Shown piece after piece: positions 54,484 through 63,032 of a stretch of DNA of 64,000 bases. Origin of the DNA: Hymenobacter psychrophilus (GTDB lineage: Bacteria > Bacteroidota > Bacteroidia > Cytophagales > Hymenobacteraceae); contig NZ_FNOV01000002.1 in NCBI RefSeq assembly GCF_900107135.1, forward strand, positions 62,001 through 126,000, given 5' to 3'. The notes under the pieces are model-generated. The model made no database searches and was not told where the DNA came from. It saw only the letters and a program-made list of their open reading frames with translations. Made by a program: the position numbers and the translations under genes. Position 1 is the stretch's first letter; each line of letters begins with the position of its first letter.

Positions 54484-55221
54484 TCACCAGCCGCTGGCCA
54501 GCACGTCGGCGATGTGCAGGGTTTTGATGGGCTTTTGCTCGCGGCGGATGTAGGCGTCGAGGTGCATCAGGCAACTCGTGTCGGTGCTGATGAGGTAGTT
54601 GGCACCGGTGGCCAGGGCGTGTTCTACTTTTTGCTCGGCCATGGCCACCGATATGGCTTCGAACTTCACGGCGAAGGTGCCACCGAAACCGCAACAGGTT
54701 TCGGTTTCGGCCATTTCGAGGCGCTCCAGGCCGGCCACACCGTCGAGCAGCTGACGCGGGGCCTCGCGGATGCCGCACTCGCGCAGGGCGGCGCAGGAGT
54801 CGTGGTAGGTGTATTTGCCTTCTAGCTTGGCTCTTGGAATGCTGGTGATGCCCAGTACATCGACCAGGAACTCGGTGAACTCGAAGGCCCGGCGCTGCAC
54901 ACCGTGGTAGCGGCCGGCGTCGGGCGTGCCCTCGAACAGGTCGGCGTAGGTGTTGCGGACCATGCCGATGCAAGAGGCCGAGGGGCTCACGATGTAGCGC
55001 TCCTGCTCGGTGGGGAAGTCAGCCAGAAACTTACGGGCCACTTCGCAGCTCTCGGTTTTGTAGCCCGCGTTGTAGGCTGGCTGCCCGCAGCAGGTCTGGT
55101 TGGCGTTGTAATGCACCTCGCAGCCCACGGCCTCCAGCACCTTCACCATGTTCATGGCGGTGTGTGGGAAGAGCTGGTCAACGAAGCAGGGAATAAAGAT
55201 ATCGACTTGCGGAGCAGGCAT
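54484..55221 (-). CDS. (Fe-S)-binding CCG-domain protein (LutA/GlcF-like)
   Basis: 245 residues from the ATG at 55221. Two CCG domains: QTCCGQPAYNAG (Cys44-Cys45-Gly46) and TETCCGFGGTFA (about 178-189), with upstream Cys in IPCFVDQL and HDSCAAL, as in LutA and the heterodisulfide-reductase-like subunits of lactate/glycolate oxidases. It would hold an iron-sulfur cluster and pass electrons in the cytoplasm or at the membrane. The lutB and lutC partners are not adjacent here. Starts inside the strand upstream are rejected since they read through a 46-nt palindrome. Confidence 0.88.
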   Translation of the reverse strand: MPAPQVDIFIPCFVDQLFPHTAMNMVKVLEAVGCEVHYNANQTCCGQPAYNAGYKTESCEVARKFLADFPTEQERYIVSPSASCIGMVRNTYADLFEGTPDAGRYHGVQRRAFEFTEFLVDVLGITSIPRAKLEGKYTYHDSCAALRECGIREAPRQLLDGVAGLERLEMAETETCCGFGGTFAVKFEAISVAMAEQKVEHALATGANYLISTDTSCLMHLDAYIRREQKPIKTLHIADVLASGW

Positions 55222-55250
55222 GGACGGGGGTTGGTTGGGCAGGCAAAGGC

Positions 55251-55355
55251 ACCTGTCATCCTGAGCGGAGCGAAGGACCTTATCACCCATGAACGACCGT
55301 ATCAAAGACTCGTTCATGGGTGACAAGGTCCTTCGCTCCGCTCAGGATGACAGGT
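55251..55355. repeat. 46-nt inverted repeat between HMG-CoA lyase and the CCG-domain gene
   Basis: Arms 55251-55296 and 55310-55355 pair with one mismatch, 13-base loop. Contains GTCATCCTGAGCGGAGCGAA, a word type I recall as common in intergenic repeats of many bacteria. The shorter GTCATCCTGA core also forms the centre of the palindrome at 7470-7559. Here both flanking genes are on the minus strand. Confidence 0.88.
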
Positions 55356-55381
55356 AAAGTCAGTTCATTCTAGCAGTTCAA

Positions 55382-56236
55382 CTAATGCCCCGCAAAGATG
55401 CGCTGATTCAGCCGCACGGCCTCGCTGAGCGCCTCCAGATTCACGCCGGGCTCCAGGCCCACCTGGGTGGCGAATTCTAATAGCCGCTCGGTGGGCATGT
55501 TGCCGGTGAGGTCGTCGGCCGCCATGGGGCAGCCGCCGTAGCCGCCCAGCGCCCCATCGAAGTGGCGGCAGCCGGCCTCGTAGGCAGCCTGCACCTTTTC
55601 CTGCCAGGTGTCGGGCGTGGTGTGCAGGTGGGCCCCGAACCGGATGTGCGGGTAGGCGGCCGTCAGCTCGCGGAAGACGGGGCTGATGGTAGCCGGCGTA
55701 CTGGCCCCGATGGTGTCAGACAGCGCCACAATGCCCACGCCCAGCGCGTCGAGCTTCTGCGTGAACTCGCCCAGCACCGCCGGGCTCCACGGGTCGCCGT
55801 AGGGGTTGCCAAAGCCCATGCTCAGGTACACCACCTGCTGCTGGCCGGTGCGGGCGCAGATGTCCTGCATCCGGGCCACATCGTCGAGGGCTTGGGCAAT
55901 GCTTTTGTTGGTGTTGCGCTGCTGAAACGTTTCCGACACCGACAGCGGGAAGCCGATGTAGCGGATTTGCGGGTGCGTGGCCGCCGTTTCGGCCCCGCGC
56001 AGGTTGGCCACAATGGCCAGCAGCATGGTGCCCGACTGGCTCAGGTCGAGCCCCTCCAGCACCTCGGCCGTATCGGCCAGCTGCGGAATGGCTTTGGGCG
56101 ACACGAAAGAACCAAAGTCGAGCACGCTGAAGCCTACTTTGAGCAGGGCATTGAGGTAGTTAATTTTATCGGTAGTCGGGATGAATTCAGGCCAGCCCTG
56201 CATCGCATCGCGCGGACATTCGGTGAGGTAGAGCAT
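55382..56236 (-). CDS. mvaB: Hydroxymethylglutaryl-CoA lyase
   Basis: A 284-residue TIM-barrel enzyme splitting HMG-CoA to acetoacetate and acetyl-CoA, last step of leucine catabolism. It begins with LTECPRDAMQGWPEFIPTTD (the ECPRDxxQ metal/substrate motif). Also present: GFPLSVSETFQQRNTN, ALSDTIGASTP, metal His pair in GAHLHTTPDTW, and the catalytic Cys loop GGYGGCPMAADDLTGN. The length is normal for the bacterial enzyme. With IcmF it suggests branched-chain amino acid use. Confidence 0.95.
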   Translation of the reverse strand: MLYLTECPRDAMQGWPEFIPTTDKINYLNALLKVGFSVLDFGSFVSPKAIPQLADTAEVLEGLDLSQSGTMLLAIVANLRGAETAATHPQIRYIGFPLSVSETFQQRNTNKSIAQALDDVARMQDICARTGQQQVVYLSMGFGNPYGDPWSPAVLGEFTQKLDALGVGIVALSDTIGASTPATISPVFRELTAAYPHIRFGAHLHTTPDTWQEKVQAAYEAGCRHFDGALGGYGGCPMAADDLTGNMPTERLLEFATQVGLEPGVNLEALSEAVRLNQRIFAGH

Positions 56237-56344
56237 CGGGGAATACGTAAAGGTTGAAAACTGTCATGTTGGAAGAGGCCGGATAAAAGCGCACGGGCTG
56301 GGCTTATCAAGCCTCCCGCCTCTACCCTGCCTTTCTCTCCCATG

Positions 56345-56764
56345 CTACGCGGCAGGTAAAGCGAGGCCGAAATGCTGGCCGAAGACAGCGGCCAGCTTCG
56401 CGCGGGTCAGGGGCTTCGTCAGGAAACCACTGACCGACAATTGCTCGGCCCGCTGCCGGTCGGCGGCGAGCATGGAGGTAGTCAGCATCACGATAACCGT
56501 GCGCTGGCGCTTCGCGGCGGGCAACTGCTGGTAGGCTTCCAAAAACTCAAACCCACCCATCACGGGCATGTTCACATCGAGCAGCACTAGGGCCGGGCAG
56601 GCGACCCCGGCCGTAGCGGGGCAGCGTTGCTGCAGCAGTTGCAGGGCAGCGGCTCCGTTGAGGGCCACGAGCACTTCCTCGCTGGCTCCCAGGCGGTTTA
56701 GCAGGCGGGTACTGAGAAAATTGGTCGTCGGGTCATCGTCGACGAGTAGAATGGCAGGCAGCAT
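56345..56764 (-). CDS. Response regulator (receiver domain only)
   Basis: 139 residues from the ATG at 56764 (MLPAILLVDDDPTTNFLSTR). Single CheY-like receiver: acidic pocket Asp9-Asp11, phospho-acceptor Asp63 in LVLLDVNMPVMGG, Thr in VMLTTS, Lys in GFLTKPL. No output domain. The gene follows the histidine kinase by 65 bp, so it is very likely its partner or part of a phosphorelay. Confidence 0.92.
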   Translation of the reverse strand: MLPAILLVDDDPTTNFLSTRLLNRLGASEEVLVALNGAAALQLLQQRCPATAGVACPALVLLDVNMPVMGGFEFLEAYQQLPAAKRQRTVIVMLTTSMLAADRQRAEQLSVSGFLTKPLTRAKLAAVFGQHFGLALPAA

Positions 56765-56829
56765 CAAAGGGCAGAACGGGCAGTAATGGGCTGGCAACCC
56801 CGGAAAATCATTTTCCAGGCAAGGCAGAA

Positions 56830-58839
56830 TCAAACAGGCAGGTGTACGCGAAAAACGGAGCCAACGCCGGATTCACTGTCCAGTTCCACCCGCCCCCCGG
56901 CGTTGTCAAGAATCTTTTTAACCATGTATAGCCCCAGCCCGGAGCCCTCTACGTGGTCGTGCAGGCGCTCAAACATATCGAACACCCGCGGCTGCTGGGT
57001 CGGCGTCAGGCCCAGGCCGTTGTCGCGCACTTCCAGCACCACAGCCGTGCTGGTGTTGGTGGCCCGCAGCGCCACTTGCAGGGGCCGGGCCGGGTGGCGG
57101 TACTTGAAGGCGTTGCTGAGCAGGTTGTACACAATGGAACGCAGGTTCTTTTCGGCGAAAACCATCGTCAGGTCGGCGGGTACCTCCACGGTAAGCGTCC
57201 CGCCGGTTGCGGCCAGCTCGGGGGCGAGGTCGAGGCGCACGGCCTCCACCAGATCGGCCAGCCGGAGGGGAGCCAGCAGGTTGGCATGGGCCTTCTGGAG
57301 CTTGGTGATATCGGTTAGCTGGTCGATGGTATGCTTGAAGCGCTCCACCGAATCCTGCATCAGGTCGAGCAGGCCCGGCACATCGGCCTGGGCAAAGGGC
57401 GGCAGCGCCAGGTCTTCGCGCAGGGCCGTTACCAGCGCCTCAATGTTGCTGATGGGCGCCTTCAGATCGTGGGAAGCGGTATAAATAAAGTTGTCGAGGT
57501 CGGCATTGATGTGGGTGAGCTGCTGGTTGGCCAGTAGCTGCTGCTCGTTGGCCGCGCTCAGCTGCTGGCGGATCTGCACCTGCTCGGTTTCCTCGGTGGC
57601 CACGCACACGATGCCCGTCAGCTGGCCCTCTTCATCGCGCAGGGGCTCGTACACGAAGTTGTAGTAGCCCATTTCTGCGTCGCCGGTATGGTGAGGCAAC
57701 CGCAATGCCCGCTCCTGCACTACGTAGGCCTGACCGCTGCGGCGCACCTCATCGAGCACCTCGCACAGGCCCTGCTCGGCCAGCTCGGGCAGGGCCTGGT
57801 CAAACGGCCGCCCCAGCAACTGCGCTAAAGGCCGCTGCAGGATATCGAGCATGAGCGAATTCACGATTTCGAGCACGTAATCGGTGCCCCGGAACAGGCA
57901 GATAGCGACCGGGGCCTGCTCGAACACTTCCGTCAGCTGCTGCTGCTGCGCATCGCGCTGCCGCCGGGTCTGCACCTGCTCGGTTACGTCGTAGGCGAAA
58001 ATAGAAATGCCCACGATTTCGTCGTTTTCCCGGTAGGGCTGGTAGCTGAAATCGTAGTAGCGCACCTGAGGGAGCGAGCCGTCGGGCGGGGCCATTCTGA
58101 CTGGCAGCTCGTTGCCGTAGAAAGTGCGGCCGGTGGCGTACACCGCATCCAGCTCAGGCATCAACCCGTGCGCTACAATTTCGGGCATGGCCTCGGCATA
58201 GGGCAGGCCCACCAACCGGCGGCCGGGAAACAGCCCCAGAAAGGCCGGGTTACAGTACGTAACCAAGTGCTGAGGTCCGCGCAGCAGCGCCACAATCACG
58301 GGGGCCTGCTCGAACACCTGGTAGAAGTTCTCCCGCTCCTGCGCGTGGTTTTGGACCGCCGTTTCGGCCTGCGCCAGTTGCTGCCGCAGCTCCCCCGACT
58401 CGAGCGTCAGCCGGTGCAGGCGCGCCGCCAGGCTGCCCGCACTGCCGGCTTCATCTACCCCGCAGCCTATTACCAGCCGGCCGCCGGCCACGGGCCGAAA
58501 CGTCAGCCGGTAGCTGGGCTCGTCGGGCCCGGCGGGGGGCAGCTCGTAGTGGCCCGGCTCGCCCGATTGCAGCGCAGCCCGGCAGATTTCCAGGAGCCAG
58601 TTGGTAGCGGGCAGGCGCGTCAGCCAGGTTGCGGTGGGCCGGGCCGGCAGCCCAATCAGCCGCTGAGCAGCCGGGTTGAGGTAGTCGAAAGACAGGTCGG
58701 TGAAGTCCGCCTGGTTGCCGCCAGGGGCCCCGATCGGGCGCAACAGCCCCATTGCGGCGGGCGACACATCGAGCAGCGCGGCCAACTCGTTATCATCAGT
58801 AAGAGAGCCGGAGGCAGTGGCAGACGGAGAAACGAGCAT
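56830..58839 (-). CDS. Cytosolic PAS-domain sensor histidine kinase
   Basis: 669 residues with no transmembrane segment. Three PAS-like domains: one near 15-135 (weak), then 175-300 (YQVFEQAPVIVALLRGPQHL) and 305-425 (TEVFEQAPVAICLFRGTDYV), the first two joined by a coiled coil of Leu/Gln/Glu. HisKA with His457 in YTASHDLKAPISNIEAL. HATPase: N-box NLLSNAFKYRHP, G1 DNGLGLTP, G2 GSGLGLYMVKK. The last PAS pair carries YNFVYEPLRDEEGQLTG, typical of Hymenobacter-type PAS. The signal is intracellular and unknown. Confidence 0.93.
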   Translation of the reverse strand: MLVSPSATASGSLTDDNELAALLDVSPAAMGLLRPIGAPGGNQADFTDLSFDYLNPAAQRLIGLPARPTATWLTRLPATNWLLEICRAALQSGEPGHYELPPAGPDEPSYRLTFRPVAGGRLVIGCGVDEAGSAGSLAARLHRLTLESGELRQQLAQAETAVQNHAQERENFYQVFEQAPVIVALLRGPQHLVTYCNPAFLGLFPGRRLVGLPYAEAMPEIVAHGLMPELDAVYATGRTFYGNELPVRMAPPDGSLPQVRYYDFSYQPYRENDEIVGISIFAYDVTEQVQTRRQRDAQQQQLTEVFEQAPVAICLFRGTDYVLEIVNSLMLDILQRPLAQLLGRPFDQALPELAEQGLCEVLDEVRRSGQAYVVQERALRLPHHTGDAEMGYYNFVYEPLRDEEGQLTGIVCVATEETEQVQIRQQLSAANEQQLLANQQLTHINADLDNFIYTASHDLKAPISNIEALVTALREDLALPPFAQADVPGLLDLMQDSVERFKHTIDQLTDITKLQKAHANLLAPLRLADLVEAVRLDLAPELAATGGTLTVEVPADLTMVFAEKNLRSIVYNLLSNAFKYRHPARPLQVALRATNTSTAVVLEVRDNGLGLTPTQQPRVFDMFERLHDHVEGSGLGLYMVKKILDNAGGRVELDSESGVGSVFRVHLPV

Positions 58840-59031
58840 AGCGCGGAAGCAAAGGGAAATGGCGCAGTAAACTTACGGTTTGCCGGCTATTTCTCCTGAT
58901 CGGGCAGCCGCGCCAATATTCCGCTTCCCTGCCCGGCCATAACTCCGCCTAGCCCACGCTGCACGCTGCATCGGCTTCACGCCCGGCCTGTTCCAGCAGC
59001 CGACACGTTACGCCCGCCGCCATTCTACCGG

Positions 59032-60012
59032 CTAGCGGCCGGCCACTCCGTAGCGGCCGCCCTTCACGTCCAGAACGAGCACTCCGGCCGCGAAAGGCTC
59101 GTTGCCCAGCATCCCATCCAGGCCCGAAAAGCGCATCAGCGTCTGCTGCATCAGGTTCATGCCTTCCATGTACGCAACGGTGCCCAGCGCAACTTCAGCG
59201 GCAGGCCCGAAGCCAAGCCGGGCGGCAGTTGGCGCCGTGTGCAGCAGCAGTTTTTTACCCCAGGAGTTGGTGGTATCGGTACGGGCGGCGGCACCGGAGG
59301 CAGCTAGCTGAAGCCAGTTTTCCTGGCTGGTGAGCAAGGTGTACGCGCTGGTACCGGAATCGAACAGGAGCTGGCGCGGCTCCCCATTCAGGGCAGCAGT
59401 AAGCAGTAGGCGGCGCTCGGGGAAAGCCAGCGGAGCGAACGTGGCGCGGGCGGCCAGGCTGGCCGGCACTTCGGTGCCCAGCGTGAAGCGGCGGGCGGCA
59501 TAGTCCAGCACCAGCACGCGGCCTTCCAGCGCATCAGTCCCCAGCGAGCCAATGATGAAGGGGGCCAAACTATCGGCGGGCATTTTGCCGGTTCCGTTGA
59601 TGAGCACCCGGGTATTGCCGACCACCACCCGGGCACTGCCCAGAGCAAACCGGAATTCGGGCACCACATTTTCCTGCAGCTGCAAGCTGGTACCCAGCGC
59701 GGGGTAGCGCTGGCGCAGGGCCGTCAGCTGGTGCGCATACAGCACGGTGTAGGGCGCCCCGGTATCGAGCTGCAGGTAGCAGGTACGGGGGCAGCTGGGC
59801 AGCCGAATGGGCACCAGCAAACCGGCGTGCGGCACTGCGGGCCTGGCAACAGTATCGGCCAGCCAGCGCAACGCGCCCGTGGCAGGCAGGCCCGCTATAC
59901 GGAGCTGGTTGGTGGGGGGCGCAAACTTCCGCTTCATATAGAAGTAGCCGCCAACACCGCTCAGCCCGAGCAGCAACACCAGGAAAAGCAGAACCTTGAA
60001 AAGCGTTTTCAT
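59032..60012 (-). CDS. Membrane-anchored retropepsin-like aspartyl protease family protein
   Basis: 326 residues from the ATG at 60012. N-terminal anchor KVLLFLVLLLGLSGVGGYFY. Two aspartyl-protease-like motifs: Asp83 in LQLDTGAPYTVLY and Asp218 in LLFDSGTSAYTLL. Hence a two-lobed pepsin/retropepsin-like fold in a single chain; hydrophobic strands after each motif (FIIGSLGTDALEGRVLVLDY; DGMLGNEPFAAGVLVLDVKG) fit the family. Topology places the domain in the periplasm. Activity not certain. Confidence 0.82.
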   Translation of the reverse strand: MKTLFKVLLFLVLLLGLSGVGGYFYMKRKFAPPTNQLRIAGLPATGALRWLADTVARPAVPHAGLLVPIRLPSCPRTCYLQLDTGAPYTVLYAHQLTALRQRYPALGTSLQLQENVVPEFRFALGSARVVVGNTRVLINGTGKMPADSLAPFIIGSLGTDALEGRVLVLDYAARRFTLGTEVPASLAARATFAPLAFPERRLLLTAALNGEPRQLLFDSGTSAYTLLTSQENWLQLAASGAAARTDTTNSWGKKLLLHTAPTAARLGFGPAAEVALGTVAYMEGMNLMQQTLMRFSGLDGMLGNEPFAAGVLVLDVKGGRYGVAGR

Positions 60013-60138
60013 AACAGGGCGAAGAAGGGGTTTCGATACCGTGGCAAACGTAGCGGCCGGCACTGCCCTGCCCTTGCGCCATTTTGCCACCATTTCCCCG
60101 CCATTGCCTGCAAACATCTTTTTATCAGCAACTTAATC

Positions 60139-60712
60139 TTATAACCGGATAGGATAAATTGCTAAATCACCGCGCCGCAACCGCCCGGCGTAGTAGACCA
60201 CGGTGCCTACATTGAGCAGATACGACAGGATGAAAACCGCCACGAAGCCACCCCGCCACAGCTGCAACTGCAGGGCGTTGGCAACCTGGTAGGCCACCAG
60301 CAGCAGCCCGTATGCCAGGAAGCACGCCAGTTGCCACAGAATCTGAAAGCCCAGTATCCGGCGGCCCACCTCGGCCGCGTGCCGGATGTGCTGGCCACGC
60401 CGACGCCAGACCACCAGCGGCACGATAATGTTGAGCAGGGGCAGCACCAGCAAGCTCAGCGCGCTCAGGTTGAGCAGCTGCAAAAACTCCGGGTCGGGCC
60501 GTAGCGGGCGCGGGGGCGGGCTCCGCGCGAAAATCATCCAACGACACGCCTAGGGCAGTGGCCAGCGCGTGCAGCGTGTGGCCCCGAGGAACGGTTTCGC
60601 CCTGCTCTACCCGCTGAATAGTGCGCAGGCTCACGCCCGATTGCTCGGCCAGCAATTCCTGCGAGAAGCCTTTGCTTTTGCGGATGGCGAGAATGCGGGC
60701 GGCGGAAAACAT
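60139..60712 (-). pseudogene. HTH-membrane regulator, interrupted by an apparent frameshift
   Basis: The N-terminal frame from the ATG at 60712 reads an XRE-type helix-turn-helix (ARILAIRKSKGFSQELLAEQ, SGVSLRTIQRVEQGETVPRG). The four-helix membrane domain that normally follows (EFLQLLNLSALSLLVLPLLN, VGRRILGFQILWQLACFLAY, VANALQLQLW, VAVFILSYLLNVGTVVYYAG) is in another frame, from about 60538 to the stop at 60139. The frames change in a C5 run at about 60512-60516 (reading GGGGG on the plus strand). Related Bacteroidota proteins carry HTH and this membrane domain in one chain. A base-call error, a real mutation or programmed shift are all possible. Confidence 0.7.
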
Positions 60713-60906
60713 GCGCAGAAAACAGATATTAAACGACGAAAACCGGGGTAATAATACGCCTTTCCACTGCCGGGCACGTCTCCCGGCAGCGGCTAAAAAG
60801 CCGGCGGCCGTTCTTGCAGGCGGGCGGGTTGCGGGCGAACTACCCGGCATGTTTTGGGGTTCAGGTAATCACTTCTACTTATCGCGCTATCTGCCCCGCT
60901 CGTTTC

Positions 60907-62238
60907 ATGCCGCACCGCCTTCGCGCCCTGCCCCTGCCCTTATTGTTGCTGCTGGCCCTGCTCAGCGCCTGTAGCCAAACTCAAACCCTGCGCGGCCTCT
61001 TTCAGCAAACCACGCCCCACGAAACCTACGCTCGCCGCCTGCAACAGGCCGGCCTGGCCGAAACGGCCCTGGGCCGCGACTGGCTCCGGGCTGCCGACCA
61101 AGCCCTGCGCGACTCCCTGACCGTGCAGCTGCCCTACCAGGAATCGGGCTTTTTCCCGGCCGACCGGGCCGTGGCCCTGGGGCTGCGCTACGGCGTGCGG
61201 GCGGGCGAGGCCATCCGCGTCAGCCTCACGCTGGCGCCCGGCACCAGCCCGCCGCGTGTATTTCTCGATGCCTTCGAGCTGCGCCCCGACCAGCCCGCGC
61301 CGCGCCCCCTGCTCTCGGCCGATACGGCCAGCCTCTCGTTTCGCTACGTGGTGGAAACCGACCGCCAGCACTTGCTGCGGGTGCAGCCCGAGCTGCTGCG
61401 CGGCGGCCGCTACACGCTCAGCATCCGCCGCGAGCCCAGCCTGAGCTTCCCGGTGCTGGGCAAGTCAGACAAGGCCATTGGCTCGTTCTGGGGCGCCGGG
61501 CGCGACGGCGGGGCCCGGCGGCACGAGGGCGTCGATATTTTCGCGCCCCGCGGTACACCCGCCGTGGCGGCCGCGCCCGGCGTCGTCACGCGGGTTCAGG
61601 AAACCCCGCTGGGTGGCCGCGTCGTGTGGCTTGCAACGGCTGATTTCAACGCCCACCTCTATTATGCCCACCTCGATAAGCAGCTGGTGCAGCCCGGCCA
61701 GCGCGTGCGCACCGGCGATACGCTGGGCCTGGTGGGCAACACCGGCAACGCCCGCACCACGCCGCCCCACCTGCACTTCGGGGTGTACCGCAACGGCGCC
61801 CTCGACCCGCTGCCCTTTGTACGCCGGGCTGATGCACCGGCCGCGGCGCCGAAGAAACTACCCGCCGAGCCGGGCCAGTACGTGCGCATGCAAGCCACCC
61901 GCCTGCCGCTGCGCCGCGCGCCGGGTGCCACGGCTGCGGTGGTTGCTACGCTCAGCCGGCCAGCAACGCCCCTGCAGGTGCTGGGTGCCGTACCCGGTTG
62001 GCTGCGGGTGCAGCTGCCCGAGGGCGGCAGCGGCTTCGTGGCAGCTCCGACGGTACGGGCCGCAGCTCCGTTACGGCGCGAGAAGCTGGCAACCGAAACC
62101 GAGCTACACTCCTTTCCACGGCTCGATGCGCCGTCCGTAGCGGCGCTACCGGCCCAAACTGCCGTGGCCGTGCTGGGCGAGTTCGGTAAGTACCGCCTGG
62201 TGCGCCAGAACAACGGTCGTACCGGCTGGGTGCTGTAG
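60907..62238 (+). CDS. M23 family metallopeptidase with C-terminal SH3-like domains, lipoprotein
   Basis: 443 residues from the ATG at 60907. Lipoprotein signal PLLLLLALLSAC with Cys22. Residues 30-180 form a helical plus beta region (jelly-roll-like SLTLAPGTSPPRVFLDAFEL). The LytM/M23 domain follows: His206 and Asp210 in RRHEGVDIFAPRGTPA, and His288-x-His290 in PPHLHFGVYRNGA. The last about 120 residues have two SH3_3-type repeats (YVRMQATRLPLRRAPG, LRVQLPEGGSGFVAA; YRLVRQNNGRTGWVL). A peptidoglycan endopeptidase, probably outer-membrane attached. Confidence 0.92.
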   Translation: MPHRLRALPLPLLLLLALLSACSQTQTLRGLFQQTTPHETYARRLQQAGLAETALGRDWLRAADQALRDSLTVQLPYQESGFFPADRAVALGLRYGVRAGEAIRVSLTLAPGTSPPRVFLDAFELRPDQPAPRPLLSADTASLSFRYVVETDRQHLLRVQPELLRGGRYTLSIRREPSLSFPVLGKSDKAIGSFWGAGRDGGARRHEGVDIFAPRGTPAVAAAPGVVTRVQETPLGGRVVWLATADFNAHLYYAHLDKQLVQPGQRVRTGDTLGLVGNTGNARTTPPHLHFGVYRNGALDPLPFVRRADAPAAAPKKLPAEPGQYVRMQATRLPLRRAPGATAAVVATLSRPATPLQVLGAVPGWLRVQLPEGGSGFVAAPTVRAAAPLRREKLATETELHSFPRLDAPSVAALPAQTAVAVLGEFGKYRLVRQNNGRTGWVL

Positions 62239-62350
62239 GAAGGCGGGGTACCAAAACTTCCACATGCATACTGAGATATTGCGCCGACTTCCTTGTTCTT
62301 CATGCAGCCTTCATTCTCCGGTCCGTACGTTTGAACCGGTGATTGGAGTA

Positions 62351-62396
62351 AAAACGCGGGACGGCTTTTTCGGAAGCTGCCCCGCGTTTTATTTTT
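62351..62396 (+). terminator. Intrinsic terminator after the M23 peptidase gene
   Basis: AAAACGCGGG / CCCGCGTTTT (62351-62360, 62381-62390) followed by ATTTTT, 113 bp past the stop. Confidence 0.85.
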
Positions 62397-62466
62397 CCCC
62401 GGCCCGGTAGTTGCCTCGTATATGGTTCCGGTTGCCTGTTTTCCCTTCTACTGATTTTTCTCCCCT

Positions 62467-62955
62467 ATGCGTACGTCCCTCTTTGCCGCCGCTTTTTCGC
62501 TGACTTTGCTCAGCGCCGCGGCCCCCGCCACCTTCGCCCAGACGGCTCCGGCCGCTACCTCCACGGCTGCCACCTGGAACAGCACCCTCGACGCGGCCAT
62601 GCAGCAGGCCAAAGCCACCAACCGGCCCGTGCTGGCCGTTTTTTCGGGCTCCGACTGGTGCAAGCCCTGCATCATGCTCAAGCAGGAAGTGCTCGATAAG
62701 CCCGCTTTCGAGCGGTTTGCCCAGGATAAGTTTGTGCTGGCCCGCTTCGATTTCCCGCGCAGCAAGAAAAACAAGCTTCCCGCCGACCAAACCAAGCAAA
62801 ATGAGCTGGCGGCCGCCAAGTTCAACCAGGAAGGCTCGTTTCCGCTGGTGGTCTTGATTTCGCCCGAGGGCAAAGTACTGGCTAAAACCGGCTATCGGGC
62901 CGGCGGCGAGGCAGCCTACGAGGCCCACCTGAATTCCCTGCTGGCCCGCAAATAA
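62467..62955 (+). CDS. Secreted thioredoxin-family protein
   Basis: 162 residues. Signal peptide (LFAAAFSLTLLSAAAPATFA, cleavage near residue 25). Thioredoxin fold with active site WC65-K-P-C68 in SDWCKPCIML, and the cis-Pro in EGSFPLVVLISPEGKVLAKT. The insert PRSKKNKLPADQTKQNELAA is typical of the thioredoxin_7/DUF899-like Bacteroidota group. Periplasmic reductase or isomerase. It is 77 bp upstream of apbE, and the pair probably forms one operon. Confidence 0.9.
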   Translation: MRTSLFAAAFSLTLLSAAAPATFAQTAPAATSTAATWNSTLDAAMQQAKATNRPVLAVFSGSDWCKPCIMLKQEVLDKPAFERFAQDKFVLARFDFPRSKKNKLPADQTKQNELAAAKFNQEGSFPLVVLISPEGKVLAKTGYRAGGEAAYEAHLNSLLARK

Positions 62956-63032
62956 GCCGTTTCTTTACATCGGTGGGCGCGGTACTTCTATTGCGCCCAC
63001 CGATTTTCCCGGGTCCGATTCTGCCGTTTCCT

